Positions 24,756 through 32,583 of a stretch of DNA of 39,393 nucleotides are shown here, one piece after another (position 1 is the stretch's first letter; the number at the start of each line of letters is the position of its first letter). The DNA comes from Lachnospiraceae bacterium (GTDB taxonomy: Bacteria; Bacillota; Clostridia; Lachnospirales; Lachnospiraceae). The notes beneath the pieces were generated by a model that made no database searches, had not been told where the DNA came from, and saw only the letters and a program-made list of their open reading frames with translations. The DNA lies in NCBI GenBank assembly GCA_014804265.1, contig JAAVAC010000035.1:1-39393 (forward strand), written 5' to 3'. The position numbers and the translations under genes are program-made.

Positions 24756-25259
24756 ATGACCGCACTGAAAATCACGAATATAAAATACTTCATGAACAAA
24801 CTTTTAAACAGCGAAGCTTTCGACAGCTTCTACTTAGAAGAAGCTTCCATTACTACTTATAATGAATTTACCATTAACGGCAGAATAATACAGGAATTCT
24901 ATACAAAGGAAGAGCTGGAGGACGCTCCAGCTCTTACGAAGGAATTTTCTTTATGGAAAGAACTCCGTCCCCTTTGTTTTTCCCTGATTCGCGGCAACCG
25001 CACTCCTGTCCGCTTTAAGCTTGTGTTTCATGTAGGAGATCGGTTTTTGGAAAAACTGTTGTCAGACCCGTTGCTGACTCTGGACCCTGCCCTTGTGAAA
25101 AGCCTGCATCTGATCATCAAATATGAAGCCGGAACATTAACCTGTATTACCGGCACAGCCTTTCATACTTTTGTCATGGATAAATCTCTGGACAGTATCT
25201 GGGATGGCGCCTTAAAAAAATCATTTGCAGCCATGAATATCGAATGTGAGGAAGGCTAA
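24756..25259 (+). CDS. Conserved clostridial protein, DUF5721-like
   Basis: A 167-residue soluble protein. It starts MTALKITNIKYFMNKLLNSE and has the RPLCFSLIRGNRTPVRFKLVFH segment that I associate with Lachnospiraceae DUF5721 proteins; the assignment is from memory and moderate. There is no signal peptide or membrane helix, and no catalytic motif. AGAAAGG lies eight bases before the ATG. It converges with spoVAE at eight bases distance. Function unknown. Confidence 0.72.
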   Translation: MTALKITNIKYFMNKLLNSEAFDSFYLEEASITTYNEFTINGRIIQEFYTKEELEDAPALTKEFSLWKELRPLCFSLIRGNRTPVRFKLVFHVGDRFLEKLLSDPLLTLDPALVKSLHLIIKYEAGTLTCITGTAFHTFVMDKSLDSIWDGALKKSFAAMNIECEEG

Positions 25260-25266
25260 GCGTTTT

Positions 25267-25632
25267 TCAATCCTTCATTTTGGGATTAAAAATCAGGCTG
25301 GCGATATAACCGAAGATCAAGGCTGCTGAACATCCTACCGCTCCAGCTTTAAAACCTCCCTGAAAAATACCGATGAATCCGGCTTCATCCACTGCTTCCT
25401 TTACTCCCTTCATCAGCACATTGCCAAATCCGACTAAGGGAACGCTTGCTCCTGCTCCTGCATATTCCATAAAAGGCTCATATACGTTTATGGCACTGAG
25501 CACGGCGCCTAAACAGACTAGCAGCACCATGATTCTTCCCGGCATCATCTTTGTTTTCTCCATTAAAATCTGGACAAGAGCGCAAATCAGTCCACCTACC
25601 CAAAAGGCATTTACATAAGACATCATATCCAT
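25267..25632 (-). CDS. spoVAE: Stage V sporulation protein AE (SpoVAE)
   Basis: A 121-residue inner forespore membrane protein, part of the SpoVA channel for dipicolinic acid import into the spore and release on germination. It has YVNAFWVGGLICALVQILME, APS-like GAGASVPLVGFGNVLMKGV and GGFKAGAVGCSAALIFGYI, the SpoVAE (AEb) pattern with about four helices. A TTG start nine bases upstream is possible, but its ribosome site would be too close, so I use ATG at 25632. It is 3.2 kb from spoVAD with RidA, an HD-GYP gene and palindrome copy 5 between. Its own promoter must lie in about 80 bases after the RidA terminator; I could not identify it. Confidence 0.9.
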   Translation of the reverse strand: MDMMSYVNAFWVGGLICALVQILMEKTKMMPGRIMVLLVCLGAVLSAINVYEPFMEYAGAGASVPLVGFGNVLMKGVKEAVDEAGFIGIFQGGFKAGAVGCSAALIFGYIASLIFNPKMKD

Positions 25633-25715
25633 TTTTCTCAATCCTCTCCCTTTCCTTTATTTCTGTTATCATTTTACATGTTTCTCTATTTATGACTGGG
25701 AATTTTCCCCACATA

Positions 25716-25749
25716 AAAAAATAGCAGGTATCCCTACCTACTATTTTTT
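25716..25749 (-). terminator. Rho-independent terminator of ridA, bidirectional
   Basis: AAAAAATAGCAGGTA (25716-25730) pairs with TACCTACTATTTTTT (25735-25749) over a TCCC loop with one mismatch. Both strands end in T-runs. It separates the ridA unit from spoVAE. Confidence 0.85.
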
Positions 25750-25784
25750 ACACTTTATTCTTTCTTATTCCTGTTTGAAAACAA

Positions 25785-26165
25785 TTATTCTCCTAAATAA
25801 CCTATGATTTCCACCTCACAGAGTACATTTTTCGGAAGGGTCTTTACCGCTACACAGCTTCTGGCTGGTTTCTGGGTAAAATAACCGGCATACACTTCAT
25901 TAAATGCAGCAAAGTCATCCATATCCGCCAAAAAGCAGGTTGTCTTTACCACTTTCTCAAAAGTAGTTCCGGCTTCTTCTAAGATTGCCTGAATATTTTT
26001 CATGACCTGTTTGGCCTGAACGGTAATATCTCCTTCTGCAATTTCCCCTGTTTCCGGTATAATCGGAATCTGACCGGATGCAAACAGGAAACGATCTACA
26101 ATAATTCCCTGTGAGTACGGTCCAATAGCTGCCGGAGCCTTTTCTGTACTGATTTTCTTTAACAT
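25785..26165 (-). CDS. ridA: RidA family enamine/imine deaminase
   Basis: A 126-residue RidA (YjgF/YER057c/UK114) protein, which hydrolyses reactive enamines and imines made by PLP enzymes such as threonine dehydratase. It shows AIGPYSQGIIV, FASGQIPIIPETGEI, VVKTTCFLADMDDFAAFNEVY and ARSCVAVKTLP with the conserved arginine, plus the C-terminal CEVEIIGYLG. The CAGGAGGAGAAGAAG ribosome site is strong. It follows the 80-residue gene and ends at the terminator 25716-25749. Confidence 0.95.
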   Translation of the reverse strand: MLKKISTEKAPAAIGPYSQGIIVDRFLFASGQIPIIPETGEIAEGDITVQAKQVMKNIQAILEEAGTTFEKVVKTTCFLADMDDFAAFNEVYAGYFTQKPARSCVAVKTLPKNVLCEVEIIGYLGE

Positions 26166-26187
26166 CTTCTTCTCCTCCTGAAATCAT

Positions 26188-26430
26188 TTATTTATCATCC
26201 AAAAAACTTACTGTCACATAAAAGCCTCTTTCATTTTGCTTTATGTCAACCACAGTTCCCTCTTTGGACTTTAATCGTTCACGAAAGGGAATATTCCCGG
26301 ACATTGCCAGGGATGGGTCTATGGTATAATAGTAGCTGCTTGGCAGTATTCCTTCCGTAACAGTCACCTTCTGTCCTGTCTCCAAAAGTCCCTGCCGCTC
26401 CATCTTAAACTCCATTTCACGCATCTTCAT
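26188..26430 (-). CDS. Small conserved hypothetical protein
   Basis: An 80-residue soluble protein that I do not recognise by name. It has a basic N-terminus (MKMREMEFKMERQG) and a beta-rich rest (KVTVTEGILPSSYYYTIDPS, EGTVVDIKQNERGFYVTVSF), like a small barrel. The frame opens at 26451, but AAGGAAGAGCA just before ATG 26430 favours the later start. It sits between the HD-GYP gene (15 or more bases away) and ridA (22 bases) in one minus-strand run. Confidence 0.6.
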   Translation of the reverse strand: MKMREMEFKMERQGLLETGQKVTVTEGILPSSYYYTIDPSLAMSGNIPFRERLKSKEGTVVDIKQNERGFYVTVSFLDDK

Positions 26431-26466
26431 TGCTCTTCCTTCCATTCCCATGCAATATGATTGTTC

Positions 26467-28542
26467 TTAAGCTTCTTTATTCAATTCCTCTCTTTCCAGC
26501 AAAGCTACAAATACTTCCACTACATGAGGATCAAACTGGGTTCCGGCACAGGCTTTTAATTCATCAATAGCCGCCTGTTCCGGCATGGCCGTATGATAAG
26601 GCCGGTTATGTACCATAACATCATGAGAATCCACTGCGGAAATAATCCGGGCAAGAAGCGGGATTTCTTCTTCCTTTAGACCATTTGGATATCCGGTTCC
26701 ATCCCATTTCTCATGATGGGATAAAATACAATCCGCAATTTCGGCAAGCTCCGGTGAGCTTTTGGCAATTCGATAGCCTTTCACGGTATGCTGCTGCATG
26801 ATTTTCCTTTCTTCCTCATTCAGCTTGCCTTTCTTGACAAGCACGTTGTGGGGAATCGCAACTTTTCCTATGTCATGAAGCACTGCCAGAAGCTCCAGCT
26901 TGGCAATATCCGAATCACTCAATCCCATTTCCCTGCCCAACCTGGCTGCCATTGCTCTTGTTCTTTCCACATGCTCTTCGGTCTCATAATCGCTTTCACT
27001 CAATGTCTGCTTCAACGAGTCTACCAATGCCCTGCTGGCAGAAGTATCTCGCAGCATTTTCTTATTCCGCATGCTGTTTCTGGCATTTAAAAAGGCCTTA
27101 TCCATAGATAACGTATCATCCGACTTCTCTGAAATGCCATACTCCAGAGTAACCGGATCCTCTTTCGAAACCGTTTCCATTTTCCTCTTGATCTGCTCAC
27201 AGATCACAATTACCTTATCCTGAGGCATATTTTCGAACACTACGATAATATCGCCTCCATCCACCTTCGCAATAAAGTTTTCCATTCCAATGCAGCTTTT
27301 TAATATGGCAGCCAATGCCAGCATCACCTGATCTCCGTATTCCGTTCCATAGCTGTCATTCATCATCTGCAGATTATTTATATTAAATACCGCTATAGTT
27401 GCCGGCCAATACTTACTATCCTCCCACTGAGGCACTTGATTGAAAAAGCTTGCCTTATTAAAGAAACCAGTAAGCCTGTCATAAGTAATGGACCGCTCCA
27501 GAGCAAAATAAGCTTCCTTAACAGTTGTAATGTCATAAAACACAAAACTAGAGCCTACGACCTTTCCCTTATCCTTCATACAACTATATTTGCATTGATA
27601 AATCTTCCTTTCTTTCTCTGTCTTAAGCTCATATTCAAATTCCTTATCCTCCAGCAGATTGGTCACCTCGCTGATTCCAATATGTTCCATAAATTTTCCT
27701 CTGGTTAATGGCCGGCCAATCTGGGTATCTCTTTTTTTCAGGACCGCTTCAGGAATCAAATCCTTCATATGTACTGTGTAGTCTGCAAGAATCCCTTCAT
27801 AGTCAAACAATATGACAGGTTCCGACAAATAATCTAAAATTACCCCTCTTGTAATGGCTCTATTCACCGCACTTTGATAAATGAAAGTATTGAAATACAA
27901 CAACATTCCCAGAAAAACATATGCAAGCACCGAAAAGTCTATCTGGGACCGGTATATTTCAGAAAAGTAAAGGCAATTCGTGATAACTGCAAGCAAAAGT
28001 CCCAGCCAGATACAGTAAAAGCGCTTCCAATAGATTCTGGGGGTCTGAATACATTTTAATACAAGCAGAAGAATTGAAATTGACACAATGGCTATAATCA
28101 GAATCAGGTGTCCATGGAACGGTGCCTTCGGTGAATAACTTAAAATGACTTCATTTCCAAGATCCACCTCTACATACTCAAATGCTTCATTATTAAACGG
28201 ATTACTTAATAAGAAAAACCCGTCCAGCGCAACAAGAATATAGAGAAATATGCGCAGAAGCATTGGGAATTTTTCCTGCCAGTCCAAAAATTCCAGGACA
28301 TAATCCAGAAAAAACAGAACAAGAAGATCCAGCATGAACAAAGATAAACTGTTTCCAATCTTCATAATAAGTGCATTCACAGTCATGAAATTAATCGTGT
28401 AGAATATGATCAGACAAAAAACCGCCCCCATCATATGCTGAATCTTCGTACCTACACTATTATTCCTGCGATTCACCTTTACAATAATAAGAGCCACTAT
28501 AAAGGCAACGATGGCGTATATGCTTAGGATGATTTCCTGCAC
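26467..28542 (-). CDS. Membrane protein with 7TM sensor, PAS-like, degenerate GGDEF and HD-GYP domains
   Basis: A 691-residue predicted cyclic-di-GMP phosphodiesterase. Residues 1-225 hold about seven or eight membrane helices resembling the histidine-kinase N-terminal 7TM sensor. A PAS-like region follows (about 235-345), then a GGDEF-type domain (about 352-495). Its signature is DGGDII (428-433) in place of GGDEF, and so is probably not a diguanylate cyclase. The HD-GYP domain (about 520-685) is intact: HDIGK 556-560, HHEKWDGTGYP 609-619, and an altered DSHDVMVHNRPYH. The start is GTG at 28542 behind AGAGGAGGGAGCATT. No genes in the window suggest its output. Confidence 0.88.
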   Translation of the reverse strand: MQEIILSIYAIVAFIVALIIVKVNRRNNSVGTKIQHMMGAVFCLIIFYTINFMTVNALIMKIGNSLSLFMLDLLVLFFLDYVLEFLDWQEKFPMLLRIFLYILVALDGFFLLSNPFNNEAFEYVEVDLGNEVILSYSPKAPFHGHLILIIAIVSISILLLVLKCIQTPRIYWKRFYCIWLGLLLAVITNCLYFSEIYRSQIDFSVLAYVFLGMLLYFNTFIYQSAVNRAITRGVILDYLSEPVILFDYEGILADYTVHMKDLIPEAVLKKRDTQIGRPLTRGKFMEHIGISEVTNLLEDKEFEYELKTEKERKIYQCKYSCMKDKGKVVGSSFVFYDITTVKEAYFALERSITYDRLTGFFNKASFFNQVPQWEDSKYWPATIAVFNINNLQMMNDSYGTEYGDQVMLALAAILKSCIGMENFIAKVDGGDIIVVFENMPQDKVIVICEQIKRKMETVSKEDPVTLEYGISEKSDDTLSMDKAFLNARNSMRNKKMLRDTSASRALVDSLKQTLSESDYETEEHVERTRAMAARLGREMGLSDSDIAKLELLAVLHDIGKVAIPHNVLVKKGKLNEEERKIMQQHTVKGYRIAKSSPELAEIADCILSHHEKWDGTGYPNGLKEEEIPLLARIISAVDSHDVMVHNRPYHTAMPEQAAIDELKACAGTQFDPHVVEVFVALLEREELNKEA

Positions 28543-28640
28543 AATGCTCCCTCCTCTTTTTCACAAACATCTTTCTTCATTATATCTGATTTTTTGCAAA
28601 AAAGGAAGGGAGTTTTCTGTTTTAGTTCATTTCTTGTAAT

Positions 28641-28851
28641 CATTCAGTCCGCAGATTTCTCCACAGGCACCAGGAGGGGCTCCAGGCAGAAAATGTTTTT
28701 ACGTCGCCACGCTTTCGCTCTATAAAAACGCAACAGTGCTAAGCTCGAAAATACCTCGCTAAGCGCTGGCGTTTTTATAAGGGCTCCTTTAAAAAACATT
28801 TTCTGCCTGGAGCCCCTCCTGGTGCCTGTGGAGAAATCTGCGGACTGAATG
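28641..28851 (+). repeat. Long palindromic element, copy 5 (perfect 60-bp arms)
   Basis: Arms 28641-28700 and 28792-28851 are perfectly complementary over 60 bases and enclose 91 bases. The centre is related to copies 1-4: it begins ACGCTTTCGCTCT, then TATAAAAACGC pairs with GCGTTTTTATA, CAGTGCT with AGCGCTG, and the apex has AAAATAC. Between AGGAG and TTTT the arm again has 19 bases, GGGCTCCAGGCAGAAAATG. Its right side CTCCTGGTGCCTGTGGAGAA resembles the unpaired right flank of copy 3. It lies in the 320-bp gap between the HD-GYP gene and spoVAD, 11 bases past the spoVAD stop. Confidence 0.93.
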
Positions 28852-28862
28852 GTTCCCATTTC

Positions 28863-29906
28863 TTATATTCCTTCCAATACAACACAATGGGCAATTCCCG
28901 GCACCGTATTGCCCTCCTGAAAACTTCTTTTGCTAAGAAGCGCCCCGGTAGGCACGAAAAGTACCTTCTTCCAAATACCTTCTTCTATTTTTTTTAAAAT
29001 ATATGCCGATAACGTAACTGCCGCACATCCGCAGCCGGAGCCCCCGGCATTGGTATTTTGTGTTTCAGGGTCAAAAATTTCTATCCCGCAATCCATATGC
29101 CGTGAGGAAATATCCACGCCTTTTGCCTGCAGCAGATCCAATAGCGCCTCCTTCCCTATGGCTCCTAAATCTCCTGTTATGATCTTATCATAATCCTCCG
29201 GCTTTCTTTGGAAATCCTTCAAGTTTGCATGAATGGCATCCGCTGCTGCCGGAGCCATGGTACAACCCATGTTAAAGCTGTCTTTCAATCCAAAATCCAC
29301 GATTTTTCCCGTGGTTATTCCGGTGATCTTTGCCCTTGGTTTTTGTCCGGGCGTACTGGATAAAATAAATGCACCGCTTCCGGTTACTGTCCAGCTGGAG
29401 CTAAGAGGCCTCTGCCCTCCATATTCCAGCGGAAAACGAAATTCTTTTTCTGCACTTGCAAAGTGGCTTGAAGTTACACAGGCCACATTTCCCGCAAATC
29501 CGCCTCCAATGGCCATAGCTCCAAGGCTTAGGGACTCTCCGCAGGTAGAGCAGGCTCCAAACAGACCAAAGAAAGGGATTTCAAAGTCCGCCACACCAAA
29601 GCAGCTTGCCACTTCCTGCCCCAGCAAATCTCCTGCAAACAAATATCGGATATCTTCTTTTTTCATTCCCGCCTTGCCTATTGCCAGGCTGATCGCTTCC
29701 TTCTGCAAAGTGCTTTCTGCCTCTTCCCAGTTTTTTGCTCCAAAAAGCCCGTCGCTGCCAATCATGTCAAAAAGAGCGCCTAAAGGCCCTTCTCCTTCCT
29801 TTTTTCCCACTACGGAGGCCGAGGCTTTTATATAAACCGGCACAGGAAGCTTTATGCTTTGTTTTCCCTGCTGAAAAATTGCTGTCTCTACCTCTTCCTT
29901 ACTCAA
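28863..29906 (-). CDS. spoVAD: Stage V sporulation protein AD (SpoVAD)
   Basis: A 347-residue thiolase-fold protein that binds dipicolinic acid and is the soluble part of the SpoVA system on the spore membrane. It shows GPLGALFDMIGSDGLFGAKN, YLFAGDLLGQEVASCFG, GLFGACSTCGESLSLGAM and FDPETQNTNAGGSGCGCAAV, as in the family. The start is TTG at 29906, after AAGGAGGAGATATT; no in-frame ATG is nearby. Unlike most Clostridia it is not next to spoVAC or spoVAE. A candidate sigma-G promoter lies at 29960-29992. Confidence 0.95.
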   Translation of the reverse strand: MSKEEVETAIFQQGKQSIKLPVPVYIKASASVVGKKEGEGPLGALFDMIGSDGLFGAKNWEEAESTLQKEAISLAIGKAGMKKEDIRYLFAGDLLGQEVASCFGVADFEIPFFGLFGACSTCGESLSLGAMAIGGGFAGNVACVTSSHFASAEKEFRFPLEYGGQRPLSSSWTVTGSGAFILSSTPGQKPRAKITGITTGKIVDFGLKDSFNMGCTMAPAAADAIHANLKDFQRKPEDYDKIITGDLGAIGKEALLDLLQAKGVDISSRHMDCGIEIFDPETQNTNAGGSGCGCAAVTLSAYILKKIEEGIWKKVLFVPTGALLSKRSFQEGNTVPGIAHCVVLEGI

Positions 29907-29920
29907 AATATCTCCTCCTT

Positions 29921-29954
29921 CTATTCCCCGATCTTGTATTAAGGAACTTACCTC
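29921..29954. repeat. Degenerate third copy of the comEC-upstream repeat
   Basis: ATTCCCCGATCTTGTATTAA and GGAACTTACCTC align with unit 2 at 9812-9845 (ATTCCCCGAT then ATCGGGGACTTTCCTC). The right half of the stem has decayed. It again lies just upstream of a minus-strand ribosome site, here spoVAD. Confidence 0.5.
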
Positions 29955-29959
29955 TTTCC

Positions 29960-29992
29960 TATTATGTTTTCCTTAGTTTTTCTTTTTATTCA
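29960..29992 (-). promoter_or_regulatory. Candidate sigma-G promoter for spoVAD
   Basis: Minus strand TGAATA (29992-29987) and CATAATA (29966-29960). Both match sigma-G boxes, but the spacer is 20 bases rather than about 18, so this is tentative. It overlaps the divergent promoter of the glycosidase-like gene by sequence position only at its edge. Confidence 0.4.
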
Positions 29993-30021
29993 TTGCCACT
30001 GTTCCATTTTTTTCGTATAAT
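29993..30021 (+). promoter_or_regulatory. Sigma-A promoter for the secreted glycosidase-like gene
   Basis: TTGCCA (29993-29998), 17 bases, TATAAT (30016-30021). AAAGGAGG follows at 30035-30042 before ATG 30053. Confidence 0.75.
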
Positions 30022-30052
30022 AAACACAGAACACAAAGGAGGATATTTCATT

Positions 30053-32548
30053 ATGAAGACATTCAAAAAAACGCTTTGCCTCATATTATGCTTCTGCATT
30101 GCCACATGCAGCATAACTTCCAGCTTTACCAGCCATGCCTATATGAGCAGCTATGACTTATGGAAGGACAGGCTCTTTCCCTCTTATTCCCAACTTAGGA
30201 ATGCTCTTTCGGAGAATTCTTTATCAGAAAACTCCCTGTCCGAAAATTCCCTTTCGGACAACAGCCTTTCGGAAAATTCTTTGTCCGGAAATGAACTTTT
30301 TCCCTTAGATGATTTTCTATATGAAGAGGAAGAATCCTACGAAAATGCCACTGTTTCAGAAGATACTTCCTTTTGGGATACTGCTTCTGAAAATTCCGTG
30401 TCTGAAAACGGCATATCGCAAAATACAGTATCGGAAGATACTATATCCGAAAATACCCCTTTGCCGAGTCAGAAAGCAGGCGCTTCTTCCACCTTAAATG
30501 CAACCAAAAAGGTAACTTATACCATTACCTATGAATATAACGGTGGTTACTTACAGACAACCACCAATCCCGATACGGGGGAAGTCTATAATCCCACAAC
30601 CTATAAGTCAAACAGCTCCGAATTTACCTTTGCAAGTCCTGTCAAGAAAGGCTCTTACTTTGGCGGCTGGTTCAGCGATCCTTCTTTTACCCTGCCCATT
30701 TCCGGCATTACAAAAGATACTTCCGGCAATTTGATCGTTTATGCCAAATGGACAACTGCTGCCCCTGCCGAAGCACCAGCCTTGAAATCCGTAAAAAACT
30801 CCAGCAAGGGAAAAGCCGTTGTACGGTACTCCACGGTAAAGGACACAGCAGGCTGTGAGCTGTACTATTCTTATACGAAGAGTTTTAAATCAAATGTACA
30901 TACGATTTCCCTGAAAAACAGCACCTCCTCCCGTACTTTCACAAATTTGCTGAAGAATAAGACCTACTATTTCAGAATGCGTTCCTACAATCTTGATTCT
31001 ACGGGGGAAAAATGCTACAGCCCATATTCTTCCGTAATCTCCTGCAAGATAAAGAAAGGTGTAACCTCATATAAAGCAACAAGTACTTCTGCCACCTTAA
31101 AAAGCTGCAAGGTTTCCAAGGGGAAAAATCTTTATGTGAAAGCAAAAGTAGCGAAAAGACTGAAAAGCAGCGATGATTTTTATTATCTGGTAACTGTTGA
31201 TCCTAACAGTCAAAAAGTGTTAAAGATGATAGACAAATGTGAAAAAACCACTACGATAACTTTTACGCTTCCTCTCCGGACAGAAGATGGCACGAATCTG
31301 ATTCAGGGAAAATATGCCATTGCAGTAAAATCAAAAGGGAAATACCAACTAATCAGCAAGACCTCTTATTTGACCAATCCGGAAGCTGCTGCCTCCTATA
31401 CTGCAGCTTTTCCGAAAACGACTTCAAAAAAAGGGCTTCAGGGCAGTCTGGATACTTCCCTTGGGGTTCAGCATACCTTTATCAACATTGATTTAAATGA
31501 AGTCATCATCCCTGGTGGAACACCTAATTATGTGTACAACGGAAAATCCTATTGCTTTAACGATATTTACGGCAGCTATATTTCCAATGCAAATAAGCTT
31601 GGAATGACTGTAACCGGACAGTTTATGATTACATGGAGCTCTGCCAATAAAAATTTAATCCTGAAAAGCGCCCGTTACGGTGGTCATACATATTATGCAC
31701 TGAATACAGAAACGAAAGCCGCAAGAGAAACTCTGGAGGCTGCCTTTGCCTTCCTGGCAGAGAGATATTCCAGACAGGACTGCCATCTGGACAATTGGAT
31801 TTTAGGAAACGAGGTAAACATTCATAATGTCTGGTATTATGCAGGCAATATTTCCCGTGCCAAATTTATCAAGACCTATGCCAACACCTTCCGCGTCATG
31901 TATTATGCGGTAAAAAGCAATTACAAGAATGCCAGAGTATACATATGCCTGGATCATACCTGGTCCGACAGACATGGGGACTGGGGAGCAAGACCATTTA
32001 TGGATGCTTTTAATACGGAAATCAAGTCCCAGCAGAAAAATATCCAATGGAACCTGGCTTTCCATGCCTATCCTTCCATTTTAACCTCTGCTGCCACCTG
32101 GAATGACAAATATGTATCCAATGATGTCAACAGCGAATTTGTCTCTCCTAAAAACCTGACTGTTTTAACCAACTATGTAAAGAAACAATTTGGCAGCAAG
32201 ACCAGAATTATTTTATCCGAACAAGGCTTTACTTCTACCAGCGGATATTCTGTTCAATGCGCTGCGCTTGCCTATACTTATTACAAAGCAGAATTCAATA
32301 CCATGATAGACTCTGTAATTTTCCGTTCCGATTATGATGCGGCAGGGGAGCTTGCCCAGGGACTTGCCTTTGGTCTGTGCGACATATACGGAAACAAAAA
32401 GCCGGCTTATGATGTATTTAAGTACATGGATACTCCTCAGGCGGAAACATATACAAAGAAGTATTTAAAGACGATTGGGGTTTCCAGTTGGAAAAAGGTT
32501 ACGTCTAAGTATACTTTGACACGCTTTAAGAAGAACGTCCGGCCGTAG
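30053..32548 (+). CDS. Large secreted glycosidase-like protein (DUF5722) with InlB-type and fibronectin-type repeats
   Basis: An 831-residue exported protein. Signal peptide 1-29 (KKTLCLILCFCIATCSI). Residues 51-80 and 111-135 are Ser-Glu-Asn-Ser-Leu-type pentapeptide repeats. Residues 152-235 are an InlB B-repeat-type domain (YTITYEYNGG to GGWFSDPSF to IVYAKWT). A fibronectin-III-like domain spans about 240-335. The C-terminal 350 residues (about 450-800) fit DUF5722, with a glycoside hydrolase clan-A look: GNEVN (E587) and LSEQG (E723) are plausible acid/base and nucleophile, with FHAYP before the latter. No anchor motif is seen. Start fixed by AAAGGAGG. It is inserted on the opposite strand between spoVAC and spoVAD. 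The substrate is unknown. Confidence 0.83.
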   Translation: MKTFKKTLCLILCFCIATCSITSSFTSHAYMSSYDLWKDRLFPSYSQLRNALSENSLSENSLSENSLSDNSLSENSLSGNELFPLDDFLYEEEESYENATVSEDTSFWDTASENSVSENGISQNTVSEDTISENTPLPSQKAGASSTLNATKKVTYTITYEYNGGYLQTTTNPDTGEVYNPTTYKSNSSEFTFASPVKKGSYFGGWFSDPSFTLPISGITKDTSGNLIVYAKWTTAAPAEAPALKSVKNSSKGKAVVRYSTVKDTAGCELYYSYTKSFKSNVHTISLKNSTSSRTFTNLLKNKTYYFRMRSYNLDSTGEKCYSPYSSVISCKIKKGVTSYKATSTSATLKSCKVSKGKNLYVKAKVAKRLKSSDDFYYLVTVDPNSQKVLKMIDKCEKTTTITFTLPLRTEDGTNLIQGKYAIAVKSKGKYQLISKTSYLTNPEAAASYTAAFPKTTSKKGLQGSLDTSLGVQHTFINIDLNEVIIPGGTPNYVYNGKSYCFNDIYGSYISNANKLGMTVTGQFMITWSSANKNLILKSARYGGHTYYALNTETKAARETLEAAFAFLAERYSRQDCHLDNWILGNEVNIHNVWYYAGNISRAKFIKTYANTFRVMYYAVKSNYKNARVYICLDHTWSDRHGDWGARPFMDAFNTEIKSQQKNIQWNLAFHAYPSILTSAATWNDKYVSNDVNSEFVSPKNLTVLTNYVKKQFGSKTRIILSEQGFTSTSGYSVQCAALAYTYYKAEFNTMIDSVIFRSDYDAAGELAQGLAFGLCDIYGNKKPAYDVFKYMDTPQAETYTKKYLKTIGVSSWKKVTSKYTLTRFKKNVRP
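30203..30292 (+). repeat. In-frame 15-nt repeats encoding SENSL-type pentapeptides
   Basis: Six near-identical 15-base units encode SENSL, SENSL, SENSL, SDNSL, SENSL and SGNEL. The codons vary between units (TCGGAG, TCAGAA, TCCGAA), so the repetition is protein-level and not recent slippage. A looser set recurs at residues 111-135. Confidence 0.8.
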
Positions 32549-32583
32549 CGGCTGAAAAAACCAGAGATTTGGTTGAAGAACTC

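Noticed and set aside
5308..28851. The palindromes as ordinary rho-independent terminators
   Set aside because: They have no T-tract on either side, arms far longer than needed and a conserved 88-nt centre. Some sit upstream of genes. A role in ending transcripts may exist for copies next to stop codons but does not explain the architecture.
5308..28851. The palindromes as MITEs with target-site duplications
   Set aside because: I could not find matching short direct repeats at the ends of any copy, and the ends are not conserved terminal inverted repeats of a known transposase. Mobility remains open, but this class is not supported.
28644..28859. 71-codon frame in palindrome copy 5 (and a similar 78-codon frame at 5265-5501 in copy 1)
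   Set aside because: The frames consist almost wholly of palindrome sequence, lack ribosome sites and are not shared in frame between copies.
29233..29835. 200-codon plus-strand frame
   Set aside because: Antisense to spoVAD, which is a clear family member. The composition is that of a reverse-strand shadow.
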